Assembly: GCA_014925825.1 (NCBI GenBank)
Contig: JACGCK010000088.1
Span: 62,001-126,000, forward strand
DNA from: Pholiota molesta
Lineage: Eukaryota; Basidiomycota; Agaricomycetes; Agaricales; Strophariaceae
Length of the DNA stretch: 64,000 bases
Reading direction: 5' to 3'
Numbering within the stretch: position 1 is the first letter of the stretch; each line of letters begins with the position of its first letter. The translations under genes were made by a program, and so were the position numbers. This document shows, in pieces, positions 11,889 through 22,440 of the stretch. The notes beneath the pieces were generated by a model that was given only the letters and a program-made list of their open reading frames with translations, had not been told where the DNA came from and did not search any database.

Positions 11889-12401
11889 GATCGTCTTCCT
11901 TTCAATTATGGCGAAATACAGTCGACTCTAGATGTGAAGGTATCTGTAAAGGTCTGTGATGAGTCTCGCCAGTTCCATTGATGCGATTACCCTCAAATTC
12001 AACAGTGCTCCAATTTTACGCTACATGCGGACGCGGAGGCACCGTTTCACCATATTTCATGACTCATGCACACGAGCCATCTTCTCGGGAGTTGGCACCA
12101 TGCAAATGTGGTCGAACGTCCTCAATCGTAAAGTCGAAAAACAGGACTACAATAGAGGCAATTAGTTGATCAATGTATGTTAGTGACAGTGATTGCTGCG
12201 TTTGGCACACCGTCCTAGACTTTGACATTGGTAAGCTATTTTTAGATGTAAACGAGGTAAGATTTATTAAGTCCACATCTTCCAACGAAGTCCAAGGCCT
12301 CAGGCTTGGGACACCGGTTCAACAAAATAGTCGTCTTACGGTGCGTGCGGAACCAGCGTGTTTGCTCAGAGAATCGATTGGGGAAACATATTGGCTTCAT
12401 G

Positions 12402-12432
12402 ATACATGTTTCTGCCAACAGGACTTTAGCGC
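12402..12432 (+). promoter_or_regulatory. Orphan upstream element without a gene
   Basis: ATACATGTTTCTGCC...GACTTTAGCGCC resembles the element before gene B. Instead of a TATA box and coding exon 300-350 bp later, the sequence runs at about 12500 directly into the block that in copy 1 (259 onward) corresponds to the 3' end of a family member. This is what a deletion of a coding unit would leave. Confidence 0.35.
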
Positions 12433-13190
12433 CAACGAATATAAACGATGGTGTGCAGATGGTGTGCAGTATATATTTACACACTAGTTAATTTGTACCG
12501 CAATTGATCAGAATTGATTAACATGCAATTCTTTCAACTCTAGAATCCACCTCTCCTAAGTGAGCCTGCCCATCAGGACAACGTTGAAATGAAACTCGTC
12601 AATCCTATGTCATAGTACTTGAGGCGGCTTGAAACGCACATAACCTATTTCCATTTTTGCTAGTAAGCATATCTTCGGCTGGTATGTTCAATGAGGTATT
12701 TCGCTGAACTTATCTCCTGTCCCCAACCACTTTAGATACACGGCGGGTTCTCTGTTACCCGACCTGCCCAAAAGACTACGGCTCGCAGAACGGTATCAAT
12801 CAGATTACGCTTGAGTGTGTTGCTTCTCCTAAATTGTCTCAATCATTTCAGCCTCAATTCAGAGACCCAGAGATCTTTTCCGAGCATGAGGCTCAGCAAC
12901 GCCTGATAGACTGAGTTCTATATATATATTTCTTCCCTTCCAGTTCAACGACTGAGTTAGATCCCTATCTGAAAAATGACAGCACTGTTATTCACATCTT
13001 TACATCTATTAATGCCTCAATGTTCGGGCCCACACAGCTGCGCGTCGCTGGATCCCAAATTATTATCAGATGTGATCTCCTCGGGTGTTTGCGTTTCTCT
13101 GTTCTGCCCCATCTGGCTTGAAGATTGACCGTACTTGTTGCTCTTTTGTACATGGGCTCATACGCAGCTTATATATGCCCTGTATATAAT

Positions 13191-13247
13191 GATATGGAAA
13201 ACATGTGGTAGCGTTGTGTGAGAATGTATTGATAGAATTTTTAGCGC
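13191..13247 (+). promoter_or_regulatory. Shared upstream element, gene E
   Basis: GATATGGAAAACATGTG to TTTTTAGCGCG, nearly identical to 865-919, about 300 bp before the ATG at 13490. The following 100 bp (TGGGCGTCGCTCGATCGAA) also match copy A. Confidence 0.5.
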
Positions 13248-13425
13248 GGATGAATGGTTGTGTTTTCCAATGTGGGCGTCGCTCGATCGAACTCATCGAA
13301 GTCGACCGAACTTGAACAAAGAACACCCTAGAAGCTACGCATTATATCGCCAACAATCGGCTTACGTGGTTGTACTTTCTACAGGCATGCGTTCGGCCAA
13401 GTGTATCGGCCTCTTTCCCAAAACC

Positions 13426-13433
13426 TATATAAT
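13426..13433 (+). promoter_or_regulatory. TATA box, gene E
   Basis: TATATAAT 57-64 bp before the ATG at 13490. Confidence 0.5.
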
Positions 13434-13489
13434 GTTCGCAAATCCTATACCTCTTAACTAACAAGTCCCTTCCAATTTTTCTGCCCAGC

Positions 13490-14231
13490 ATGATCTCAAA
13501 CTTGCCCGGCGAAACCAAGGCAAACAGAAAACCGACTGAGGAATTCAAAGTGGCGTACTTTCAAGGTTCCAGTAACTGCAAGATTAATTCAGGGAAATAT
13601 CGTACGATACGGGGAGACTTACACACTAACTATCCTCCTTCTGAGGCGAAGGCGGAACAGCAGGCGCCGACTGCTTCGAAGTCGGCCCAGCAGACGCCGC
13701 CTGCTACAAAGTACGATATTACCTACTTCGCTCAGCCTTCCAAACTCGATGTCAAAGACGGCGAATTCGATACCATTTTCGGCGATGTCTACGATTCTTC
13801 CGAGCATCGCAATGAGCCTGGCAATACCGGTATGTACATCAACATTTAGATATAATTGCCGTAAAATTCTCTAACTCACTGCATAGAAGCTCCTGCCGAG
13901 AAATCTAGCTCTCCCTTATATCCTCAACAACCAGATCAGTATTTAGCTGAAAGCGGCGATTTCGATACTGTTCTCGGCGATGTCCGCAATTCTTCTGAGC
14001 AGCGCAATGGTCCTGGCAGTACCAGTATGTACATATCAAGATATTATCGCATTAAAATTTATAACCCACCGCATAGAAGTTCCTCCCGAGAAATCTATCT
14101 CTCCCTTATATCCTCCACAACCAGGTCGGTATTTAGCTGAAAATTCGTCGACTAGAAACGCTGAAAATGTCATAGCGCCTTACATCTTCCCAGCACACAA
14201 CGCTGGAGACGGAATGGTTCTTTTTCTTTGA
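13490..14231 (+). CDS. Small protein E with an extra half motif
   Basis: Paralogue of A inside the segmental duplication. Three exons: 13490-13829, 13887-14024 and 14077-14231, 210 residues in frame. Motif 1 (YFQGSSNCKI...YRTIRGDLHT) is near residues 24-48; motif 2 (YFAQPSKLDV...FDTIFGDVYD) near 79-103. Exon 2 is 138 nt, flanked by phase-1 introns, and encodes a third, half-length motif copy (GDFDTVLGDVRNSSEQRN) like the end of motif 2 (GEFDTIFGDVYDSSEHRN). Exons 2 and 3 begin alike (PAEKSSSPLYP, PPEKSISPLYP) and both introns start GTATGTACAT and end GCATAG, so an exon-intron unit was duplicated. The linker has a small AQQAP/AQQTP repeat. Function unknown. Confidence 0.65.
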
Positions 14232-17030
14232 ATCCGCAGACGTAGACTAACACGGTAGGTGCCAAGTCTTTCTTAATTTAACAATTTCTTGTTTATAATG
14301 ATTGTGCTTCGCTACAGCGTATTTTCTTATCGCTCCGGCTGGTCCTGTCGATATAGTTGTCCCAAGTCTACGAACACTACGCGATTAGCTTTAGTTGTAC
14401 GCCAGCCCATGCAGAACAGATCGATTAAATTAGCCACGCATCCTCTACTACGTCTACTATACTTTGTCTCCATGCGCCTCGCTTTCAATGAGATCTTATA
14501 TATTATCCTCTTTTAGAGACAGCGGCAGACGTTGAAGTGTGATGTTAGAGGTCATAAAGCATAAGGTATACGTATGACCGGGGCGCACTCGCATCCAAGA
14601 GCAAGCACTGTGGCTGCCAGGATTCGGAGGTGAAAGGGAGATGGACGCTGTGGATCGATTCACATTATCATAAATGATCACACCTATCGCGCACGCTAAC
14701 AGAGCGTTTTTCTCAAAAAAATTTCCCATGAACGATTCATGCCTCTAAACACCTAGAGTTGGGTTTTAGACTTCGCTGCGAACTGTCAACTAGTAGCCCA
14801 AATGTTCCCTCTGACTTACGGATCCAGACGACATTGAATCGATCAAAGCCCAGGAACGTGGTTCACGAAAAAAAAAGCAGGATCTCTGCGTCTTATACAG
14901 CGTGGAATTTGCACAGAAATAGAACGTGAACGGGCTAAAGGATGATTACATTAATAGACGTGGGGGAGACTCATAGGACACAACACCGCGCGTCATATAT
15001 CGTCCAGAACTGAAAAAGTCATGCCTAAGCTTCAGGCACAATCGGCGATCTCCCGTGCGACATACGCAGAAAAACTGTTTGTCTGCGGCGCGGGTTTGTT
15101 ACGAAAGAAGAAATTCCGAGAGAACACATGCAAGGGACTTGGAAACATGAGGGAGAGGCCGAGTAAATGGGTTAGATGACGGCGGAGGAGACGATACTCG
15201 CAGATACTTCGACATGGATACGAAGGGAAATGAGGGAAAATTTGGGTTGTCCATGCACAAGCTCTTCAAGTTGATACGATATAAAGAGAAAGCAGTATGG
15301 AGAGAAAGCAGGAGAGAGATTTAGAGGAGAACTTGCTCGTGTATAATCAGACGACAGGATTCCAGAGATGGCGAATGGTGTCCTGCGAATGCTGATATTC
15401 CCGTCGGGTCGTCCGTCACGACGTGTCCATATCGCTTCGCGTCATCCTTGCCAGCTCGCTTGTTGACCCATCGTGCATCAGCAACGAAGAAAAAGAAAAA
15501 GAACCCCGTGACGCGAAACTCGCAGGTGGGCTAACGCTTTCGCCGCTGAGTTGGGTGATGGCTTGGTGACAGTCGACGTCGAGTCACGACGCTTGATAGC
15601 GGTATGTACGCTGCTAGGGTTTCAAGTGCTATTGGCACGGCGGTGGGTGCAGAACACATAGAACTGGTATGATAGAAGTAGGTCGGTAAACATCGTTTGC
15701 CGCGGGGCTGATGGATTTCTGACCCACCTTGTGTTTTACGTCGCATACGGAGCTCATGTGGTCACTGTCAGCTCCCCTGACATTCCTGCTTATTGTTGCC
15801 CTCCATCCAATATGTCCATCCAGACACCGTCCATGCAATTCGGCGTCGTTTTCTGAACTCGCTCGATCAAGCTACTAGAGGGACGGTTGGAAGTCGGGTT
15901 TACAGTTGGTTGCTAGTTGGCTATCTAAGCTTTGATTTATCGCTTTTCAAAGGCAGCATCTGTCCAGACAAGTAAGTGACATTATCTTGGATAGAAAGCT
16001 CAAAGAAATAGCAACATACGCATGACGATACAAGCATGGTGAATTGAGAGTCCAACTGGCTGATACTTCAGCAGAAGGTCGTGTGCTTTCAGATACTTAG
16101 TATATGAAGAGATACGCTCATAAAGAATATGTGAGTTTGAAGCATAGTGAATGGGGAAGTTGACAAGGCGCGCTCATTGACAGCACATTTTCTCAAACCG
16201 TTACGTAAGCAGGGTACTTATTTCCCACGTAGCCGAATGCAAGCCGAATGTACAGCTTTCTTCTTCCCAGTTCCTCCAGAGCCCTCAGTCTTCAATCATT
16301 CTTGAAACTTGAACATTTGTTCGACCCACGTAGCAGAGGTCGGTCGTCGTATGGGTACTCGAAGGACAGCCACCATCTTGAAAATATACTAAGCGCAGAC
16401 ACTGTCTTGATGCTTTCAGCTCAGCCAACGGGCTCCTATTAACCCGTGAGCTTTATGTGGCGCCCACGCAAGTCCTTTCTGCTCCACTCCAATTGGGATG
16501 AGTCTGTAGCGGTCAACGTCGCTTGGTACCATCGATTACGATACCTCTTCTCCGGTCGTATCTTTCATTTTTATGACCTTGCTTTCACGTACACCTTGCA
16601 TCCACCATACTATAATAGGACTCATACATTTGCCTTTTGGCGTACGAAATGTTAGGTTCTATCACGAGGCTGACTTGGCATTCATCTTTCCGTCTCTCCT
16701 CCAATGTCAATGGTGTTTTCAGTAGTTCCCGTGCCGGTAGTTGTTGAGATGTCGTGAACATCCACCGTGCGACTTATGGACAATGCTCAGGCGTTGCCCG
16801 TGCGCTTAGTCGTCGCGTACAAAAGGCCAAAGCACTTAATGCATTGGCCGCCTTCATTTTCCCTCGCTAGCTCTGCCTGCGTGTTCGGACATTCGGGCCT
16901 CTGTGGCCCTGAACCAATTTGTAGAATAATAATATATATACCGTAGATATTTTCCCCCTCACCTCAGTCGTTTGTTACACGTCTGAGGTGAGCTATTTTC
17001 CCCCGTCCTCATACTCTCCTTACTTACAAG
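14232..17030. other. No supported gene
   Basis: To 16060 this is duplicated flank. Between 16060 and 16960, short plus-strand frames (16248-16442, 16446-16655) are interrupted and unassigned. The 16180-16310 stretch repeats part of 11.69-11.81 kb. Confidence 0.4.
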
Positions 17031-17126
17031 TACCTAGTATTATTCTCTCTGTCTATACAGGTACTTAATCTACAATATAGTCGTTTGTTACACGTCTGAG
17101 TATTATTCTCTCTGTTTATACAGGTA
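16967..17126. repeat. Interleaved short direct repeats
   Basis: GTCGTTTGTTACACGTCTGAG occurs at 16967 and again at 17080. TATTATTCTCTCTGT followed by TATACAGGTA occurs at 17038 and again at 17101. Together they form two nearly matching units of about 60-110 bp, likely a small local duplication. Confidence 0.6.
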
Positions 17127-17256
17127 TACATTTCTACAGTAGTTTTCAATGATTGACATACTTGATATCTGCTCGGCGACGTTTCAGGTTTGGGTTGGTT
17201 GTTAGCGCGTTAAACGCGTACTTGTCGCGAATTAGAAAATTCTTCATTCTTTTTTC

Positions 17257-17814
17257 TCACTTCAATTTCACGACCTTCCCTGTGACACACATGATAGATG
17301 CCTGGTCGATGTAGGTATTATTGACATAGCTCGGAGCATCGATATTCTTATAGTCGCATAAAGTGAGCCTCCAGTTCAAGTTTGTGTCGCAGCAGAGCTC
17401 TGCGGGAAGACGACAAGTAAGTTCGAATTCGATACTGATGTCCTCTTGTGTTACGGAGCTTAATCGATCCTTGTTATGTGATATATCGTTCAAGTTATAC
17501 CCGGCGGCTGAGACACGTTATGTGTTCCAAAGTGTTGCTCTCCAGCCAGGAAACTCATCTCCGTCGATGACGTCAATCGGAGGCACGAAGCGTAATTTCC
17601 AGATTCCCGAAAAATTGCGATTCGTCGATATGTAACTACTTAGCTGCGTCCTCCACATCTTTCCAAGACGGAGGCCGCTGACAGTCCCTCTTGAAGCTTG
17701 GAGAGCGACGACTGCGATGTACCCATACATCAGACTCAAATGACTAGTCACTACTATGCTTTCCTGATCAGAATTCCCTGATGTCCGCCCATTCCTGTAG
17801 ACCAACGACACCAC
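17257..17814 (-). pseudogene. Unidentified frame with one internal stop
   Basis: On the minus strand one reading frame is open from 17814 to 17257 except for a single TAA at about 17515. It contains LSLMYGYIAVVALQASRGTV, KLRFVPPIDVIDGDEFPGW and, after the stop, ISIEFELTCRLPAELCC. The mixture of alternating hydrophobic stretches looks like a beta-rich domain, but I know no match. A CACAG acceptor-like site precedes the frame, so an upstream exon is possible. It could be a recently broken gene, or the stop could lie in an unrecognised intron. Confidence 0.35.
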
Positions 17815-19018
17815 ACTGTGTTACGTGTCTTTACGAAATTTATTAGGCTCATCGTCGTACTTATCCTTCGCTCTAGAGCTGTCGTTCCTTCCATGAGTAT
17901 TACTGTCCCCAAGTTTCTTCGCTACACTCCACTTCTACACGTCATCAGCCGTGTTTAGACGCTAATAATTATTGTGGGACTGAGAATCATCGATCATCAA
18001 GTGGCTTGAGCATTGCAATCGACGTTGTTGGAGTCTGGAGTGCATCATCCCAGCATATAAGGGAGCACGATTCTTTGCATTCGACTGTTTACTGTTCTTT
18101 GTGCCGCACCCTAGGTGACCACAAAGAGTTTGAAAGATCGCCGATCGATGACGGCCAAGGGCCTCGAGGTCAAGGAATATGATTCTAGGTTAAATTACGT
18201 TCTACCCCATAGGAATTCGCCGATTCTATCTTGCCACGATTTGTTATCGCATTCCGCTGCCTTCCTCGCCTCTTCACATCGATTTTTACCTGGTGTTGTA
18301 CGTGAGACAGTAGCTCAGGCTTTGGTGTGTTGTGCCGCAGAGCACAGTTTCGCTAATAATTACCTGCAGCGTTTTAATTTTAGACGACACTGCGCCTAAT
18401 GGCACCTTGGGAGTATCAGTAAGTTATTCATCTTCAACCCATTGCTTAGGCCGCTCAGACACCCTCAGAATACAAGGCACTTCCACGCTCAAGCTTTCAT
18501 AGTATATATGAATTCGAAATTGAACTGAATGTTGTTCCTCGCAATCTATTCCTGTCATCCTCATTAAATTCAGTGACGGCGGTGGAAGTCATATCGGTTT
18601 TTACCGTGCTTTATCGTCTGAACGACCTGACGTAGTCAGATCCAAATACCCTTTCTACACCGCACGATACTCTTTCCTGAATCACGGAGTATTTAACTGC
18701 CATCACAGTGTATCAGCAGCTATGTGGCCACGACTTACAACTCTAGACAGCGCCCATTATGCGATGGTAGTGTGCTAAAGCTCGTATGAAGCGCAGGTAA
18801 AATTAGCTGTAATAGTAGACCGAAATGTTTCAGTCATGAATCAGGTGCCCGGATATTTTACGATTGAGTTTCGACCGATATACGTAGCAATCTACTCTTG
18901 ATACATACTCTACGTTTTGTAAAAGATCCTGCTAAAAAAAAGTGGCGCAGAAGGTGTGAACTGCACTGCTAATAGAACCTCGTTCCATCCTGGTAACACC
19001 ATATATGTAGCATGTACA

Positions 19019-19025
19019 TATATAA
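19019..19025 (+). promoter_or_regulatory. TATA box, gene F
   Basis: TATATAA 44-50 bp before the ATG at 19069. Confidence 0.5.
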
Positions 19026-19068
19026 GCTGGCGTGGAACTCTGTTCCTCTCCAACCCTCCATCCCTTGC

Positions 19069-19378
19069 ATGGAACCAATGATCACCGTGAGCTACTTCAC
19101 CGGGGCTAAAGATTTCACCATAGGAAACGGACGCTTTCGTACTATACTCGGGAACTCTTACACTGGCTGTCATCCTCAATTCGTATCCCCTGTCCGGGAG
19201 CGGCCGCCCGTCACCTGCAAAACGTCGTTTTTTGCCAAGTCTTCCAACTTCGATATTCGTGGGGGGATTTCTCGGTTATAAATGGGGACGCCGTTGATCT
19301 GGGACCCGGTTTCGATGTTCCCGGGCCCACGAATCTTGGATTGAACGGCGATTACGAAGTCAACAATAATGGTGAGTA
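19069..19378 (+). pseudogene. Two-motif protein F, frameshifted in motif 2
   Basis: The start, motif 1 (YFTGAKDFTI...FRTILGNSYT) and Pro/Val-rich linker closely follow gene D. In motif 2 the frame shifts at the run of six G at 19261-19266, so the reading frame ends a few codons later at 19281. In the neighbouring frame the family pattern resumes (DFSVINGDAVD) and continues to a GTGAGT donor at about 19373, as in gene D. One base is missing relative to the relatives. Short intron-bounded blocks continue to about 20.1 kb, but I found no consistent exon chain. It is a broken gene unless the G run is a sequencing error. Confidence 0.55.
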
Positions 19379-21320
19379 GTTCTGAATATCTGAAGTTTTG
19401 CCACGGCGAGCGTAATGGAAAGATCCTGCTCCCCAGATTGATGGGAATCAGCATCAGTATAGTCTCGATGTTCCGCAAGGTTAGCGCATTTTTTGGGCTT
19501 CGTGGATTCCTATCCTGAGTTTACGTAGAAATGCCTTCGCTTGCCCAACTCGAGGACACTGGACCGCAAACTGGCGAACATAATTCAGGTATATAACACA
19601 TTCGTCTATTAGAAAGACCCACCTCCTAATCGACCCTTGGTATTGTTAGCCGCGCCTCAAGAAGGCACCCAGGGGCTGGGGGATATGGTACATTCACGTA
19701 TCGGTATAGTTTCGCAGTCGATAAATGTTGTGTCAATCAAATTTATACGTCCGTTCACTAACCGAAAATTTCTAGGCCGCTGATGAATCCTATGATGCAC
19801 CTCCTTTGGAAAAAATCGAGCATGAGCACGCAGTTCATGCGAACCCGCGTCGTGGACCAGCTGACCTCGTTCCCGCTGGAAGCGAAGATGCGTATGCAAC
19901 CCGTAAGTGGGTTTCTCAACCGGCATTAAGGCCTCATTCTTATTCACAGCACGCCAACCGTAATAATGATAGATATCATCCCGGCCCGTCTTGCATCTCC
20001 AGAAGGTCATGAGAATGAGAATGCCTCCAAAAAAATACCAACGGATGAGAACATGACGCCTCCGCCGAAAAAAATTACGAAGACGACCTGGCGTATGTGT
20101 TCCCACCTTCTTCAACTCGCATAAAGTTCTCATGTCGTTTGATTTAGCCATGAATTGGCTCACCAGCATAGGCATAGGGAATGGGACCAGTTTATGGTCC
20201 ATCCTGCGCCCTACCTCTTGGCGTGGTGGGCTGTGTACTTGAACCCAAGTCGCATTCCAATTGGGAGATTCGTTTATTTTATCATCGCTACCGGTGGAAC
20301 TCGTCACCACTTGCACACCGTACTCCATTCATTTTTTACGACTGGTCACTGATGATATAATTGTCAGTATTTCCAGCTATTGCCGTAACGCGAGACCGCC
20401 TGGGCTTTTCGCTCCAGTGACGATGTGGTCTGGTGTGGGGTCGCGAATCGCAAGTAGTGTCTATCTGGGTGGAGTTTGGCGACATGACGCAGGCCGTGTT
20501 CTCGCTCGTGCACGAAGCTGCATGATGCATCCCTTGCTATATTTCTCTCCAATTTTTTGCTGTGTTTAGTAATTTAAGACCCAATCTACGCGACGATCCT
20601 GCTCTGCCCCACTTCACCATGCCACTTGACGTCAGAACAGTGGACAACGCCACGCGAACGAAAAGTACGAGGCGGTCTAGCCTGGCCTTGCATTTTGACA
20701 AGAATGATCAGAGAATGCTTCTGATGGGGTGCTGCCGTGCTGAAGTATTCTGAGACAGATTTGAAGAACATATGAGCCGAAGTACCCTCGCTCATATTAA
20801 TAATGAACTCCTTAGAAAGCAGGAACTATGTATAAGCAGCGTCCCATTCGCGATCCAATGTTACACTTCAAACGCAAAATATGTCAGATTTGACGTTCAC
20901 TCGACTTTTCCCCGACTTCCACCGGACATTTACCCGATTTTGCGTTTTTACTGAGCTTCACAGGTTTGTATTCACGCAATGTAGATGATTCGGTCCGACA
21001 GGATCATATGTATACTTGATTGCCTAGGCTATTGTAGACTCGTCTGGACGAGTCTGGAGTCTGGAGAATTATGGATAGGACTTCTAAGTTCTAACCGCAA
21101 AATTACGACTCAAGAGATACCAAAAGCTCGAGCTCTTGTATATTTATGGGCGATGCAAAGGACTCAATAGGCGATGAGCAGCAGCGAGCAGGGCCGGCGG
21201 CCAGGCGCCGGCAGCCCAAACGACATGCCGCAATCAAATAAGGCCAAGCGAACCTACTCGGCGCTCTCACTCTGCCCGCTTCGTCGTCCATCCATCCCAC
21301 ACCAAGTAGCAAAGCCCGAG
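19379..21320. other. No firm gene
   Basis: Splice-like blocks on the plus strand at 19.44-20.13 kb may be decayed 3' exons of gene F. A 223-residue minus-strand frame (19657-20328) crosses them but has no recognised domain. Nothing further to 21.32 kb. Confidence 0.35.
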
Positions 21321-21324
21321 CACC

Positions 21325-21743
21325 ATGGCCTCTTCCAACGTCTTCGTAGCGGACACCGACCCGCGTATCGTACGCCTCCAGACATAGGCCTCTACGGCCC
21401 CGCCTGGATACAAAACCTGCACGCGACGCAGATGACAGTCTTTCGTTCACATTCTACGGTGGGTCGTTTTTCTTGACCTGTATTTCTCTCACACCTCATG
21501 CCAATCTCCCTTCTTTTTCATTACAGATTTACACCGGGTCGGAATTCCGGGATATTCTCTAAACGACGAGCACCACGCCTGCTGCGCTCACTGGTCCGCG
21601 GTACCGAAGCCTCGCTGACGGCGTCGAGCAAACCCATCATCGACATCGTGGCCAACATGGGGCCCACAACTCAATGGGCTGCGATACCCTCGCAGACGGG
21701 CAGGTTGCATAAGTGTGCCGCGGAGAGGTGCGGAGATGAATGA
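21325..21743 (+). pseudogene. Relic of a fungal surface-protein gene, copy 1
   Basis: Begins MASSNVFVADTDPRI, a start I associate with a large Agaricomycete family of extracellular two-domain beta-sandwich proteins with one C-terminal membrane anchor. A stop follows after about 20 codons. A later block, reached only by changing frame, reads SLADGVEQT and PIIDIVANMGPTTQWA, which matches SLDGVQQTSIGIADSTGPTN of the copy at 24.7 kb. Multiple stops and frame changes mark it as dead. Family assignment is from memory. Confidence 0.45.
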
Positions 21744-22298
21744 GGGGAATGAGTGTGGGTGTAGGCCGCATTGATAATGAAAGGTGCCCGTGTGTTTCAC
21801 CACCCCAGTCTGGTTCTTCTGTTAATACATTCACAGGGCTTTCATTCCTTTCCATGAATGAACCTTTGGAAACTGGGCCTTGGGCACAAGGAAGAGGACG
21901 TACGTGCTGCCCAAACCTCACGTTACAAAACCACCAGCTATTACTGGGTTTTCTGAGAAAGAAATCGTCATAAATACATCAGGGTACTTCGCTACAGATC
22001 TACCTATTTACTTTCTAGGATGTGCTATGGGCTTTTGGTGCCGCCGATGCGCGGCCGTCCCAATACGCCTATTCTGCGTGATATCATTGCTAATATCCAT
22101 TATATCCCTCTTGGTCTCACAATCTACTACTCACACGCTCGTTGTGCATGTAGGGAAAAATACCTGGGGACATCTATAAAGCGATTAAGTGAATGGCACG
22201 TTTTCTTGATCCTTCCGTCTTCACTATCTCAGTCTGCTAGTTCTCCGCCTCCATTGTGGCCACATCTGCGTCCATTTCATCTCCTCGCGGACACGCGG

Positions 22299-22440
22299 TT
22301 GCTCTTCACCCATACCGAATAGGCAGCACATACTCACCAGTCGCCTGTCCACGTCTTCGTGGACAATGATTGCTCTTCACCCACACCGAATAGGCAGCAC
22401 ATACTCACCAGTCGCCTGTCCACGTCTTCGTGGACAATAT
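22299..22440. repeat. Two tandem copies of a 71-bp unit with a hairpin
   Basis: TTGCTCTTCACCCATACCG at 22299 is repeated as TTGCTCTTCACCCACACCG at 22370; the two 71-bp units differ at only a few positions, so the duplication is recent. Each unit ends with GTCCACGTCTTCGTGGAC, a perfect 7-bp stem with a 4-base loop. Confidence 0.85.

Larger units (their letters stand above)
12503..16060. repeat. Segmental duplication, copy 2
   Basis: Direct-orientation partner of 259-3362. It carries gene E with its TATA box and upstream element, then non-coding sequence with the same order of blocks as copy 1. The extra length is partly explained by the duplicated exon-intron unit inside gene E and by additional sequence between about 14750 and 15350 that I could not align to copy 1. 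Past gene E, I see no convincing gene in 14232-16060. Confidence 0.85.

Noticed and set aside
19258..19281. Programmed frameshift in gene F
   Set aside because: The other five relatives read motif 2 in a single frame without such a site, so a lesion or sequence error is simpler.
19657..20328. 223-residue minus-strand frame
   Set aside because: It does not begin with ATG, has no recognised domain and crosses splice-like blocks of the decayed gene F; kept as unresolved, not called.
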